Of a DNA stretch of 64,000 nt, positions 52,828-64,000 are shown piece by piece. How positions within the stretch are numbered: position 1 is the stretch's first letter; every line of letters starts with the position of its first letter. The notes under the pieces were generated by a model. It saw nothing but the letters and a program-made list of their open reading frames with translations, was not told the DNA's origin and made no database searches. Position numbers and translations under genes: made by a program. Source of the stretch: Linanthus parryae (lineage: Eukaryota > Streptophyta > Magnoliopsida > Ericales > Polemoniaceae). The stretch covers positions 14,220,501 through 14,284,500 of the forward strand of contig JALGPY010000014.1 of the NCBI GenBank assembly GCA_023055425.1, read 5' to 3'.

Positions 52828-53481
52828 AATGTTTTGTACAGTTATTTAATTAGATAGTTTCAAAGTTGAGTTAGTGGCACGGTTTTTTGGATTTTTCACC
52901 GCTTAACAATCGTGGCCGCGAGAACGGCGGAGACACACCAAGAACAGGGGAATTGAGTGAGAAGTAACTTAGGTGTTTCGGTCAGTTTCTCGGGACTCAG
53001 TGAGGGGTGTGTGTTGGGAAACTGTGAGATGTCGTAACAAGTGAGAACATGCCATACCTTGATATACACTTTTACATCCCGTCTGTTAGACTTAGGATCC
53101 CGGATTCGGAAACAGCTCGAATGGTAGGTATACTAAGGATTTGCCCAATTTGGTCACGGAAGTAACAGTACTATGTGCCAGTGCTATATATCCACTCGTA
53201 TAATCTGTTAGACTCACCGATCCTGTGTGGATATGTACTTCCTAGTTAGAAGGTGAGGTTTGGTTGATGTACCGTTTTGCGTTAAGGAGATTGCCCGATC
53301 TCACCTAGAAAAATATTTGTTTTGTGACTAATTGAGTCTGTATTTGTTGAGTCTGTACATTCTTTTCTGAGTCGGTTTTCTATTGAGTCGTCTGGTTTTA
53401 AGTTCGGGTCAGAAAAGTATGCAATCGGGACAGTATGCAAGAGGTTTGCTCGGGTCGAGCAAATTATAGTGTGGGGGTATT
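50831..53481 (+). other. Athila internal 1, 3' noncoding part
   Basis: Continues the Athila sequence after GypB (CAACCCAAATTAGGAG). No conserved protein recognised; the frame at 51142-51648 has a partner at 57108-57662 but no known domain. AGCAAGTGTGGGGGTGGAG near 51257 is an internal purine tract. A run of 28 A (52672-52699) and an AAAT microsatellite (about 52747-52828) are far longer than in internal 2. The end, GTGTGGGGGTATT, serves as polypurine tract before LTR2. Confidence 0.75.
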
Positions 53482-55419
53482 TGATAACGCCAAGTAGGGG
53501 TTATCTTTTAGCCTGATCTGACGTGCCATTGTGCCGAAAAACTGTTTTCTAGCCAGAATTCACCCTCGGACAGCCTCGGTTTTAGGAACGAGATGTTTAT
53601 TTGCTCTTTGTAAATTTCTGCTTATTTCACGCACTTCGAGATATGATCACGGGTTCTTGTTCGTTTGTCTATGCAGGAGCAGGGCTTGTGCAGGAGCCGG
53701 AAATAAAGCATGATTGCAAGAGTGAGAACCGAGGAAGCTGAAAACGCCAAAACCGAGAATGAACAGGATGCACTCGGTTGGCAATACCTTGGGCACAACT
53801 TGGAATTTGGAAGTGAAATCGGGGGCAGAAGAACGATGACGTCAAGGGCTTTCCGAAAATAGGTTATAATGATGAAACGGAGTCGGGCCGAAAAACAGAC
53901 TCCCGTCAAGTGGGGGTCTCAGACAGGCTACGCTCAAGTAAGGAGTCTCGGTTCACGGTGTCCGGAGTCGGGACAAACTATTGCATGATCGTGATGATTT
54001 ACGAGACAGTTATGATCTAGGGGTATTTTGGTCATTTGGCACCGGCCCCGGGTTTTCGGAAGTTGAGTTTGGATTTTGGCGCCCAGAATCATTCACCAGT
54101 TTGCTAGGACCAGAAGAAGAGATGCAGGAGGAGGACCCAAGGAGGCTGAGGAAGCTAAACAGGGCAGTCGAAGTCCCTGTCTGTGTGGCTAAATATTAGC
54201 GACGCAGCCAGGGTATTAGCGACGCAGCCAGGGTATTAGCGATGCAGCCAGGGTATTAGCGACGCAACCAAAATATTAGCGACGTAGCCAGGGGAGTTAG
54301 AGAGAGATTTTGGTACTGAACAGAGTCCCTGTCTGCGTCGCTAAATATTAGTGACGCAGCCAACATATTAGCCACGCATACAACACGTTTTCCGAGGCAG
54401 TTTCGGCCTGTGGCAGTTTTGTAGTTTCGGGCAGTTTTCTGGAAGCTTCTCAAGAAGTATATAAAGACTTGTCCAGGGCTCATTTTAGAACACCACACTA
54501 CACCCAGAATTCAGAGTATCCCGGAGAGCACGGAAGCGCGAACCCATATTTCAAGACACTCGTTTGCTCTTCTTCTCTCTCTTATTCAAAAAATTTGTTT
54601 TTTACGTTATGAATTTCGGTAGCTAAACTTTTACCTAGGTTCTCAGTGAACCTAGGGTTTCGTTCTCAGAAATTAGCTCCACGTATTGGTTATGAATTCA
54701 TGATTATAGTATCTTAATATCAGTAGCTTTATTCGTTATTTTGTCTTTGAATTTTACTGTTCATGCATGCTCGGCTTAATCACCCAGAATTGCTACAGAC
54801 CCGACCCGGTAGGTGAAAACGTCTGGTTAGGGTTAGGAAGAGAAGATAGAATTTAGCACCTTACCCCGATGGACCGACCAGAGAAGGGGATATAGGACTA
54901 GCCCAAAACGTTAGACCAACTGTTACGATCTTTTACCGAGGCCATTACGAGAGGTTAGAAACCCTAACAGACTTAGAACGGGACTGCAGATTTTGGCAGC
55001 TTAACAGGAATCCGAAAGTGTGCAGGATCGTGATAGCATGCAGGAAAAGAAAAGATACTGCGCAACTAGTACGTGGCACAGATAAATAACTGTTGTGTGT
55101 TTTCGTACCAAACAAAGAACATAAATCTGTAGAAACCCTAGGGGATCCTGGGACCTAGTATATGAAACCCTAGATTTTACAACCTTCGAAATTTCTTCAG
55201 AAAAACGACACAAAAAATATTTACCGTTTTAGCTGTTAATTTTCAGTACGCAGTTAGTAATCATACTCTCAAATCACTCCTCCTTTTATACTATGCAAGT
55301 TAAGCCCGACTGCTAGAAAAGACCTGAAATCGTCTTCGTGGGAACGATCACCCGAGTTGAAATACACCCAGTATTACTCGATTCGTATACTTGCGAATAG
55401 CACGTTAGTTTGCGCATCA
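53482..55419 (+). repeat. Athila array LTR2 (1938 bp)
   Basis: TGATAACGCC...GCGCATCA, TATATAAA at 54458-54465, the 21-bp repeat cluster at 54185-54300, and the empty hAT site near 55258. Shared by both internal regions. Confidence 0.93.
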
Positions 55420-55424
55420 ATTTT

Positions 55425-55442
55425 TGGCGTCGTTGCCGGGGA
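55425..55442 (+). other. Athila primer binding site, copy 2
   Basis: TGGCGTCGTTGCCGGGGA, identical to copy 1. Confidence 0.85.
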
Positions 55443-55547
55443 CTTTTTAGGGTTTATTTAGTAGTCCGAATTAATTTTCAGAGTTTTATTTTTTATTTTA
55501 TTTTTTCTGTTATCTCACTGCTCTTGAGATCTCTATTTTTTCAAAAC

Positions 55548-56257
55548 GGGCGACAATACCGAGAGAACGCCAGAACTTCCCGAGACACGTACTCCATCCG
55601 AGATGGCTCGATACATCGAGGATCTGATCGCAGCAGGGTTTGCTGCCCGGAACAACCAGAGGACATACAACAGGTCTGGAAAGGCTTTGGTGGAGAATTT
55701 TGAAGTCCCCTCGGGAGGACATGAGCCAACCATCATAGTGCCTCCAATCACTGCAGATGGTGGACAGATCCGTGAAGCAGGCATACGGAGTTATTGAAGA
55801 CATTCTGGTGAAAGTCGGAGAATTGATTTTTCCAGCAGATTTCGTAATACTGGACATGGAGGCAGGCGAGGTACCCCTCATTCTGGGCAGAGCGTTTCTG
55901 GCTACCGGAGAAGCCATGATAAACTGCAAAAGCGGAGAACTGACCATGCAGATTAATGAAGACAAGGTGAAGTTCAACGTTTTAAAAAATCTGCGACTGC
56001 CAAACTACTACGAGCATGAATACATCTCCACTGTGGAGGTAGTCGAAGAAGGCTGGGAAAACGAGGAGATGGACGAGCTATGGGAAGATATTGAAAGAGA
56101 GGACAGAGAGGAGGATAGATTCCAGGAGGAGCAGGCCATGCAAGCTGAAAACCGGACCAGTTTGCCGCTGGACCAAAAAGGTGGACCGAAATTGGCCCAG
56201 ATCTCGTCACTCAAAGACCCACCAATCCTAGAGCTAAAATCGCTCCCGAGCTATTAA
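55548..56257 (+). pseudogene. Athila remnant: gag start fused to protease region, copy 2
   Basis: Same fusion as 34429-35053. The gag start reads ACGGGCGACAAT where copy 1 has ATGGGCGACAAT, so the start codon is lost. Protease frame 55757-56257: VIEDILVKVGELIFPADF and GEVPLILGRAFLATGEAM, then an acidic tail with EEDRFQEEQAMQAE. The frame stays open further than in copy 1. Confidence 0.75.
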
Positions 56258-56509
56258 ACTTCGGCACTGCCAAAGCAGTTTCAAGTAGGGCAGATGGTAC
56301 TTCTCTGCGATTCTCGGAAGCAGTTTTTTCCGGGAAAATTGAGATCTCAATGGTCACGATCGTTTATCATCAAAGAGGTACTTTCATGGGATGCAGTTTT
56401 ATTGGAGAATCTTCATAACAGTACAACTTTCAGGGTGAGCGGAAACTGGGTCAAGCCATATTTGGGCCCGGTAGCAGTCGTCAAGGTAGATTGTTTTGGC
56501 GTCCCTTGA
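56258..56509 (+). pseudogene. Athila remnant: integrase C-terminal tail, copy 2
   Basis: QMVLLCDSRKQFFPGKLRS, FIIKEVLSWDAVLLENL and FRVSGNWVKPYLG, as in copy 1 and with the same upstream deletion joint. Confidence 0.78.
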
Positions 56510-59493
56510 CCAAGCACGAGGTAACTGGGTCAGGACGTTGACCTTAAATTACAAGCGCTGGTTGGGAGGCAACCCAACTTATGAGTAGTGTAATTTAATT
56601 TAGTTATTTATGTTAAAATTTAGAGAGGTGAGATGAGTGTAATCTGATGTCTAAGCAAGAATGTGCAGACAACAACAGAGAAAATTGGAGAAAATTAGTG
56701 ACTCCCAAAAAGTTGTTGTCTGCGTGGCTGGCTGTCAGCCAAGCAGTAGCCACACATACAGAGGGTAATTTTTTTTACAGAAGTGCAGAAATGCAGACCG
56801 GCGAGTGCAGAAACGCAGTCCTAGCGTGCAGAAATGCAGCCAGGGAGTTAGCCACGCAGGCAGAACCTTAGCCATGCAGGTTGAACTCTATCCACGCAGG
56901 CCGAGAGGTTAGCCATGCAGAAATCGAGAGATTTTTGGCAAATTTTTACGGTGTGTGTGGCTATTTGTGTAACAACGCAGACAGGAGAAGGTTGAAGTGA
57001 AAAAAAAATAAGGATCAGAAAAGTTATTGTCAATGTTGCTACGCAGGTAGCAATACGTACAGTGCGCAGAACATGCAGCTTTCCAGAATCTTGAAGAATC
57101 GACCCCGGTGGGCTCTGGCACACTCGACCATCACAGGGACTCATACGAGTTGGGGATTCTTCAGGAACAGTTTTCAAGCAGACCAGAGCAATCAACCCCG
57201 GTGTACGACAATACACTCGACCGTATGAGAGCACATTGTCATACGCAATTGTGCTTGGGGATTGCACATTTCAAGAGCATGCACACAACCCGGAAAGTTC
57301 AAAAATTTGCAACGAGCAAGTGTGGGGGTGGAGCGTTACACCTTGATCGGTTCTGGATTTTCCCGATGACTTTTTCGGCAATATTTTCCGGCGACCTTCG
57401 GGGTCCATCTTGCCGGAAACTGCAATCTGCACCCATAAACTTGCTTCGGGTGCTCAGGTCCACATTCCCTTGCTTCTCCTTATTTTGCGTTTTAGGCACG
57501 AGCCCGTACCTGGGTCGATATTTATGTGTTTTTCTCGGTTTCCGTGTCGAATGTGGAAGAACCCCTGGTAGTTGTAGGAGGTTAGTTGCTGAGAGGCACG
57601 CATCACGGGCACGTAATTTCTGCACATTTTTCTTCTTTATTTTTCTTCTCATGGTCACTTGACCAGTTCCACCAGTAGTCTGACCGGTTCTTCCGAGACT
57701 AGATCAGACCCGACTTTTGTGCCAGATCAGTTTGTGCCATGAGGGCATGCCACCTCTTAGTGTGGTGGTGGGGATCGTGTCTGCATTTACCAGGTCTTCA
57801 CGTTTTTTCAACTATATTTACGTTTTTATTTTTATTTCTTGAGTCTGCACGTTTTCTTTATTTGTGTCAACCCACCACAAATTTCTGACCATGCATTGTG
57901 AACAAAAAAATTGAAAAATAAGAAAATTTTGAGGAAGGGCAATTGAATTAACAAGAGGCTGGACAGAAACTGATGATGGTCTTCGAACAGGAAGGAAAAA
58001 CCACACCGAGGTGTAGTAGATTGAGTGAGAACCTGTGCGCCTAGGAATCAGCAAGTACTGATCGCTTGGACAAAAAATCCGACTAGTTGCCACACCGCCG
58101 TCACTTAGGTAGTCGACAACCTGGCTATGGGCGCCATAACGGTCACCACATCTTTCGGTGGAGTGATTGGATCATAACAGACCTCACGTCCTGCTTCTTA
58201 ACCCTAGGTCCACTTAGTAACCCCGTTTGAAGCCGTTTACCCCTTTTATTCATAGCCCCTGTAGCCTAGGAAGCCTTCTTTGTGACCTACATCACTCGTG
58301 TAGTTGACTGTTCCTGCGCGTTACGACAGAGGGAGTGAGTTAGGGAGGGTTTCTAACAGGGAGAGCTTAATGAAAGATTTTTGTGGGCAGTTTTGACATT
58401 TGCATGTTTTTGGAGGGTTGGACAGGGTGAGTTAGAGGCGACTGCATTGATTTGCGGAGGTGATTCAGTGCAGTACATAGTGATCACAGGTAGAGGAGTC
58501 GCGTGCGAGGCATCTTTCCATACCGGGTATCGAGGGTTGTTGGGTTAGTTGGTGGTCGTGCCATTTTTCTACATCTTTGGTGATGAGGAGGTTCAGTAGG
58601 ACTGCACTTACTCTGACTACGACTACAGGATCGACGCTTCATGACTAGTGCGGGGGTACCGCAAAACGAGGACATTTTTCGTACCCCGCAACATTGGGTT
58701 ATTTCTGCACCACTCAGCTTATATCTGTTTGTTTACTTACGTTACTGTAACAAAAAAAATAGCGACTCAAACAGAAAATTAGCCACGCAACCCGTGTGTT
58801 AGGAACGAAAAAAAAATAAAAATAAATAAATAAATAAATAAAATGTTTTTTACAGTTATTAAATTAGATAGTTTCAAAGCTGAGTTAGTGGCACGATTTT
58901 TTGGATTTTTCACCGCTTAACATTCGTGGCCGCGAGAACGGCGGAGACACACCAGGAACAGGGGAATTGAGTGAAAAGTAACTTAGGTGTTTCAGTCAGT
59001 TTCCCGGGACTCGGTGAGGGGTATGTGTTGGGAACTGTGAGATGTCGTAACAAGTGAGAACATGCCATACCTTGATATACACTTTTACATCCCGCCTGTT
59101 AGAATTAGGATATCGGATTCGGAAACAGCTCGAATGGTAGGTATACTAAGGATTTGCCCAAGTTGGGCACGGAAGTAACAGTACTATGTGCCAGCGTTAT
59201 ATATCCACTCGTATAATCCGTTAGACTCACCGATCCTGTGTGGATATGTACTTCCTAGTGAGAAGGTGAGGTTTGGTTGATGTACCGTTTTGCGTTAAGG
59301 AGATTACCCGATCTCACCCAGAAAAATATTTGTTTTGTGACTAATTGAGTCTGTGTTTGTTGAGTCGGTACATTCTTTTCTGAGTCGGTTTTCTACTGAG
59401 TCGTCTGGTTTAAGTTCGGGTCAGAAAAGTATGCAATCGGGACAGTATGAAAGAGGTTTGCTCGGGACGAGCAAAGGATAGTGTTCGGGTATT
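56510..59493 (+). other. Athila internal 2, 3' noncoding part
   Basis: Contains the intact GypB target site (GGTTGGGAGGCAACCC, about 56560). About 330 bp (56670-57000) with GCAG/CACGCAG phrases has no counterpart in internal 1. The rest aligns well with 50950-53481. The microsatellite here is short (58805-58842). Ends GTGTTCGGGTATT before LTR3. No gene recognised. Confidence 0.75.
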
Positions 59494-61431
59494 TGATAAC
59501 GCCCAAGTAGGGGTTATCTTTTAGCCTGATTTGGCGTGCCATTGTGTCGAAAAACTGTTTTCTAGCAAGAATTCACCCTCGGACAGCCTCGGTTTTAGGA
59601 ACGAGATGTTTATTTGCTCTTCATAAATTTCTGCTTATTTCTTGCATTTCGAGATATGATCACGGGTACTTGTTCGTTTTGTCTATGAAGGAGCAGGACT
59701 TGTGCAGGAGTCGGGAATGAAGCAGGATTGCGGGAGCGAGAACCGAGGAAGCTAAAACCGCCAAAGCCAAGAATGACCGGGTTGTGCTCGGTTGGCAATA
59801 TCTTAGGCCTGACTTGGAATTTGGAAGTGAAACCAGGTGCAGAAGAACGAAGACGTCAAGGGCTTTCCGAAAACAGGTTATAATGCTGAAACGGAGTCGG
59901 GCCGAAAAACTGACTCCCGTCAAGTGGGGGTCTCAGACAGGCTACACACAAGTAAGGAGTCTCGGTTCACGGTGTCTGGAGTGGCGAGCAGCTATTGCAT
60001 GATCGTGATGATTTACGGGACATTTCTGATCCATGGGTATTTTGGTCATTTGGCACCGGGCCCGGGTTTTCGGAAGTCGAGTTTGGATTTTGGCCCCCAG
60101 ATTCATTCACTAGTTTGCTAGGACCAGAAGCAGAGATGCAGGAGGAGGACTCAAGGAGGCTGTGGAAGCAGAACAGGGCAGTCGAAGTCCCTGTCTGCGT
60201 GTCTAAATATTAGCGACGCAACCAGGGTATTAGCGATGCAGCCAGGGTATTAGCGATGGAGCCAGGATATTAGCGACACAGCCAAAATTTTAGCGACGCA
60301 TCCAGGGGAGTTAGAGAGAGATTTTGATACTGAACAGAGTCCCTGTCTGCGTGGCTAAATATTAGCGACGCAGCCAACATATTAGCCACACCGACAACAC
60401 GTTTTCCGAGGCGGTTTAATCCAGTGGCAGTTTCGTAATTTCTGGTTTTTTTTCGGAAGCTTCTCAAGAAGTATATAAAGACTTGTCCAGGGCTCATTTT
60501 AGAACCACACTACACCCAGAATTTAGAGTATCCCCAGAGAGCACGGAAGCGCGAACCCATATTTCAAGACACTCATTTGCTCTTCTTCTCTCTCTTATTC
60601 AAAAAATTTGTTGTTTACGTTATGAATTTCACTAGCTAAACTTTTACCTAGGTTCTCAGTGAACCTAGGGTTTCGTACTCAGAAATTAGCTCCACGTTTT
60701 GGTTATGAATTCATGATTATAGTATCTTAATATCAGTAGCTTTATTCGTTATTCTGTCTTTGAATTTTACTGTTCATGCATGCTCGGCTTGATCACCCAG
60801 AATTGCTACTTACCCGACCCGGTAGGTGAAAACGTCTGGTTAGGGTTAGGAAGAGAAGATAGAATTTAGCACCTTACCCCGATGGACCGACCAAAGAAGG
60901 GGAGATAGGACTAGCCCAAAAATGTTAGACCAACTGTTAAGGTTTTTTACCGAGGCCATTAGGACATGTTAGAAACCCTAACAGACTTAGAACGGGACTG
61001 CAGATTTTGGCAGCTTAACAGGAATCCGAAAGTGTGTAGGATCCTGATAGCGTGCCTGAAAAGAAAAAATACTGCGCAACTCGTACGTGGCACAGATAAA
61101 TAACTGCTGTGTGTTTTCATACCAAACAAAGAACATAAATCTGTAGAAACACTAGGGGATCCTGGGACCTAGTATTTGAAACCCAAGATTTTACAACCTT
61201 CGAGATTTCTTCAGAAAACGACACAAAAAATATTTACGTTTCAGTTTTTTATTTTCAGTACGTAGTTAGTAATCACACTCTCAAATCACTCCTCCTTTTA
61301 TACTCTGCATGTTAAGCCCGACTGCTAGAAAAGACCTGAAATCGTCCTCATGGGAACGACCACCCGAGTTGAAATACACCCGCTATTACACGATTCGTAT
61401 ACTTGCGAATAACACGTTAGTTTGCGCATCA
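59494..61431 (+). repeat. Athila array LTR3 (1938 bp)
   Basis: TGATAACGCCC...GCGCATCA, TATATAAA at 60472-60479. It is followed at once by GypA protease-region sequence (TCGTCACATAAAAC), not by a primer site, so it is the outer 3' LTR. Confidence 0.93.
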
Positions 61432-62121
61432 TCGTCACATAAAACAGCCTTTGGTGACTCGCATCAGTCTTCTCGTCAGACTCGTCAAATGTCATGACTA
61501 GGCCATTTGATCGCGCGGCCCTGACGACTCTGCCATTTTAGGTAACCAGTTCCTCACCATAATCCTATGCCACCCTTAAGATGGCCTTAACCATGTCATG
61601 CCTGCAACTGTTTGAGAAACTCATGTCATCAAATAATTTCTCAAACTTATTGGAGCTCTTCAGGCGTTCAGCGCGTGAATCCTCGGTGTCCACGCTATAA
61701 TCTTCTTCCTCGCAGATTTTGGCAACCACTAGGATTTCCGCATCCGCGACTTCTTCAAGATCCATGATCGAAATCATGGCTATCTCCTTTCCCTTAGGCT
61801 CCTTCTGTGCATGAGACGGCAAGGGGTTGTCGCGTACGTCTTTGATCGTCTCATTAGTGACTAGTTGTCCCTCCTTGATTTGCCTATCCATCAACCACCT
61901 GAGCTTCTTGCATTCTCTTGTGGGTGCATGACCTGTCCGTGGCACTGGCACCACCTGGGGTCTCGGAGTTGCTCCCCGGTGGGCTTATGCTCTAGTGCGG
62001 GCAAAATTCCGTCCTTCTGCCACCTCTTGTAGAGAGTTATTGCGTCATCAATTGAGCGCAAGGCTGGTGCCTCCCGGGGTGCCGGTCGCTGTTGCTTGCG
62101 GGGAGACGACACTGTATGCAC
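61432..62121 (-). pseudogene. GypA gag tail and protease start
   Basis: Read from 62121 down: PALRSIDDAITLYKRWQKDGILPALE, then the frame with DNPLPSHAQKEPKGKEIAMI, DYSVDTEDSRAERLKSS and RHDMVKAILRVA, all with counterparts in GypB at 37400-37930. Several frame changes. The sequence stops being coding about 130 bp before the Athila insertion point at 61431. Confidence 0.82.
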
Positions 62122-63340
62122 GCCAACATCTCGCCCTCGCTTGTAGTTAAACTTTCCAATCTTGAAACCAGACCCGGCAGGTGCGCGATGTTCGTGGTAC
62201 AGCCAATCAGTTTTGAAACCGTAGGCATGTTCAGATTGATTAACATACCTTTGTATTCATTACGCATGCCCTGAAGACATATCTCCACTAGACGGCCTTC
62301 TGAGACCTCGTCGATACACTCTAGAGACCTGGCTCTGAACTTCTTGATGAAGGCGACCCCTTCTTCATCCTGCCTCTGATACATGCGCGAGAGGTGGATG
62401 GTGGTGAACCTCTCTTCTACTTGGAAGAATTTGGCGTAGAATTTCTTCACCATGTCCTCCCATGTCTTGACAGACCCGGTCTCGAGGGTCCTGTACCATT
62501 TGTACGCAATAGTCCCCAAAGATTTGGCGACTTCGCGCATGAGCAGTCTGGTGTCAACTCCATGTGGTCCCATTAGGTCCACGAACCTCATCATGTGTTG
62601 GTGCGCGTTTCCGCTGACCTCATCAAACTTCTCCCATTTGGGCGCCTTGTACCCGGAAGGATTGGGCATCAGGTATATATCCCGCGGGATGGGGGTGCAC
62701 TGTCAACTTTTGGGATGACGGTTTCTGCGAATCTTCGATTCTTGATGATGTTGTCTATTCGGTGTTCAAGGGCTGCAACGCTGACGGGTGTACTTCCTCC
62801 CAAGGTCAGTGACGGTGTTGCAGCGAAACTTGGGATGTAGGGCATGCTCGGATCATAGGGAGGCGGAGGTGAGAGTGCATAATTCCACGGTACTCCATTT
62901 TCGTGCGAAGGCAACGCAAAATATAGAGGAGGATTTCCGGTGGACACCAAGGGCAAGCTTGACTGAGGCCTCGGTGCCTGGGGTGCAGGAACATTAGAGA
63001 GAGAGGCTGGCGGGTTTGGTGGAACGGGTGTGTGCACTCTAGAGGTGGCAATCACTCCTGGTGGAGGAAACTGAGCTGCCGGTGATGGGACTGAGGCCCC
63101 CTGAGTGGTGTTCTGAACAACTTCCCCCAGGATTTTCACGATTTGGGCAATCTGAGCAGACTGAGCCTGCATGGACTTGGCTTGGCTCTGAATTGTGGCC
63201 TGCAAGGCCTCCAAGGAGGGCCCACTTCCGGAAGCCGCTTGAGTTTTGGTGTTGGTGTTGGTGTTGGGGGTCTCTTCCCCCGGGGTTTCGTCTCTCAAAG
63301 GAGATCGGTCACCCTCGCGACGGTTGGCTTCAAGAGACAT
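62037..63340 (-). pseudogene. GypA gag
   Basis: ATG at 63340-63338 (MSLEANRREGDRSPLRDE). The N-terminus has the same TIQSQAKSMQAQSAQIAQI coil and Pro-rich linker as GypB. A frameshift near 62670-62690 separates it from the gag domain: YLMPNPSGYKAPKWEKFDE, IAYKWYRTLETGSVKTWED and LVEICLQGMRNEYKGMLINL. The tail after TTNIAHLPG is out of frame. Confidence 0.87.
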
Positions 63341-63380
63341 GTTAGCTAGGTTGATTGGCAGAAAACGTTGAAGGTGGATG

Positions 63381-63400
63381 GATTCACGTCGGGTTAACCA
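63381..63400 (-). other. GypA primer binding site
   Basis: Minus strand TGGTTAACCCGACGTGAATC, three bases inside the 5' LTR end; same site type as GypB. Confidence 0.7.
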
Positions 63401-63403
63401 AAT

Positions 63404-63858
63404 TGTGTACATGGAAATCCTCAAGAGAGATCCAAGTGTACACCTCAAGTAGGAGATTAGAGCACAAGGAAGAGTAGGGTGTGAGTAGGGAGAGAGTAAG
63501 AAATGGCAACTGCTCTAAAGAGAGAGAGACAGTAGGCTTAGCAACAAATCTAAAAGATTATGTATCAGACCGGTGTAATGAAGGGCTAACGATCCTATAT
63601 ATAGTGGGGAAGTGACCGTTGTGGAGGGGTTAATGCATCATAAATGGTGGCTTAATGATAGCCCCTGTAACGGCACGTTCGACCGTATATATAGGAACCC
63701 TTACGCACGTGCCCGCATATATCGGAGACCGTTATAAGATCGTCAGCATTTATGGTATACGTGAGCCTTAAACCTCTCAGTCAGTTACCATAGGTCGCGC
63801 GCGAGCTTTGTTGTCGCTCTCGCGCATTGGGCCTTACTCTAGCCTCCAAACCACTAAG
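63404..63858 (-). repeat. GypA 5' LTR, 3' portion
   Basis: Aligns with the 3' LTR from 19678 up to about 20120 (shared AGCCTCCAAACCACTAAG) and is then cut by the Copia-1-family LTR at 63859. The remaining part would lie beyond it. Many differences from the 3' LTR show an old insertion. Confidence 0.88.
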
Positions 63859-64000
63859 TGTTGGAATTGTGCCCTAGAGGCAATCAATTTATCGTGACAA
63901 ATGTATATGACTTACGATTCATTATGTTATCAATATGGAGATATTTTAACATGAATGAAGTCCTTAGAATATAAATGTTATATTCTTAAAATGTTCCTAG
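63859..64000 (+). repeat. Copia-1-family LTR, start only
   Basis: TGTTGGAATTGTGCCCTAGAGGCAATC aligns with the Copia-1 LTR start, and AATGAAGTCCTTAGA follows as in 6098-6115. It enters the GypA LTR. The window ends before showing whether it is a full element or solo LTR. Confidence 0.8.

Larger units (their letters stand above)
31783..61431 (+). mobile_element. Athila-derived non-autonomous element as a three-LTR tandem array
   Basis: LTR1 (31783-34303), internal 1 (34304-35453 plus 50831-53481, split by GypB), LTR2 (53482-55419), internal 2 (55420-59493), LTR3 (59494-61431). LTRs start TGATAACGCC and end GCGCATCA, followed by the Athila primer site. The outer flanks CCGTC (31778-31782) and TCGTC (61432-61436) form a target duplication with one mismatch, and the GypB protease sequence confirms the empty site. 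Both internal regions keep only gag-start, protease and integrase-tail scraps. The LTR-internal-LTR-internal-LTR order points to unequal recombination. Confidence 0.9.
19678..63858 (-). mobile_element. GypA, old Tat-type Ty3/gypsy element (nested host)
   Basis: Minus-strand element in two pieces, 61432-63858 (5' LTR, primer site, gag, start of protease) and 19678-31782 (rest of protease, RT, RNase H, second RNase H, integrase, repeat array, antisense gene, 3' LTR). The Athila array with GypB separates them. A second RNase H after the first marks the Tat clade. Decay is mainly by stop codons that fit C-to-T or G-to-A changes. It is inserted into the LINE RT at 19677; the other edge is interrupted by a Copia-1-family LTR. 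Confidence 0.9.

Overview
This window is plant nuclear DNA made almost entirely of nested retrotransposons. I see no ordinary single-copy host gene, tRNA, rRNA or CRISPR array. The organism is an angiosperm: the elements are plant Copia, Tat-type and Athila-type Ty3/gypsy and LINE families, with tRNA-Met-type and Athila-type primer sites, short GT-AG introns and strong decay by C-to-T/G-to-A changes. The setting looks like pericentromeric or other repeat-dense heterochromatin.

Left part (1-19677). A young Copia element (Copia-1, 1-7445, + strand, 5' LTR cut by the window edge) has an uninterrupted 1304-codon gag-pol and LTRs that differ at about 3 of 470 shared bases. It sits in the leader of a related minus-strand Copia (Copia-3, LTR 9071-9519), whose leader holds 11 ACGT cores in 186 bp. 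Copia-2 (9547-15896, target duplication TTTTG) is decayed and split by an Athila-type solo LTR (12333-13755, duplication CCACT). A minus-strand LINE fragment (16347-19677) is split by a solo LTR of the Copia-1 family (17311-18718).

Right part (19678-63858). A decayed minus-strand Tat-type gypsy element (GypA) is inserted in the LINE RT region. Its protease region is interrupted by an Athila-derived array (31783-61431) with three LTRs and two internal regions. The first internal region is itself interrupted by a complete, much younger Tat element (GypB, 35454-50825, duplication GGAGG). A hAT-type non-autonomous DNA element (33517-34143) lies in Athila LTR1. Another Copia-1-family LTR starts at 63859, inside the GypA 5' LTR.

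The most interesting system is shared by GypA and GypB. Each carries, antisense to pol and between pol and the 3' LTR, a five-exon gene for a large protein with a plant-mobile-domain-like N-terminus and a coiled-coil C-terminus. In GypB all four inferred introns keep the frame, giving an unbroken 1325-residue product although the element's own pol is broken. In GypA the same gene, with the same intron positions and phases, is a pseudogene. Both elements also have what looks like a second, shortened antisense promoter and start, an array of short tandem repeats with a shared hairpin motif where sense and antisense genes converge, and one in-frame UGA at the same point between protease and RT.
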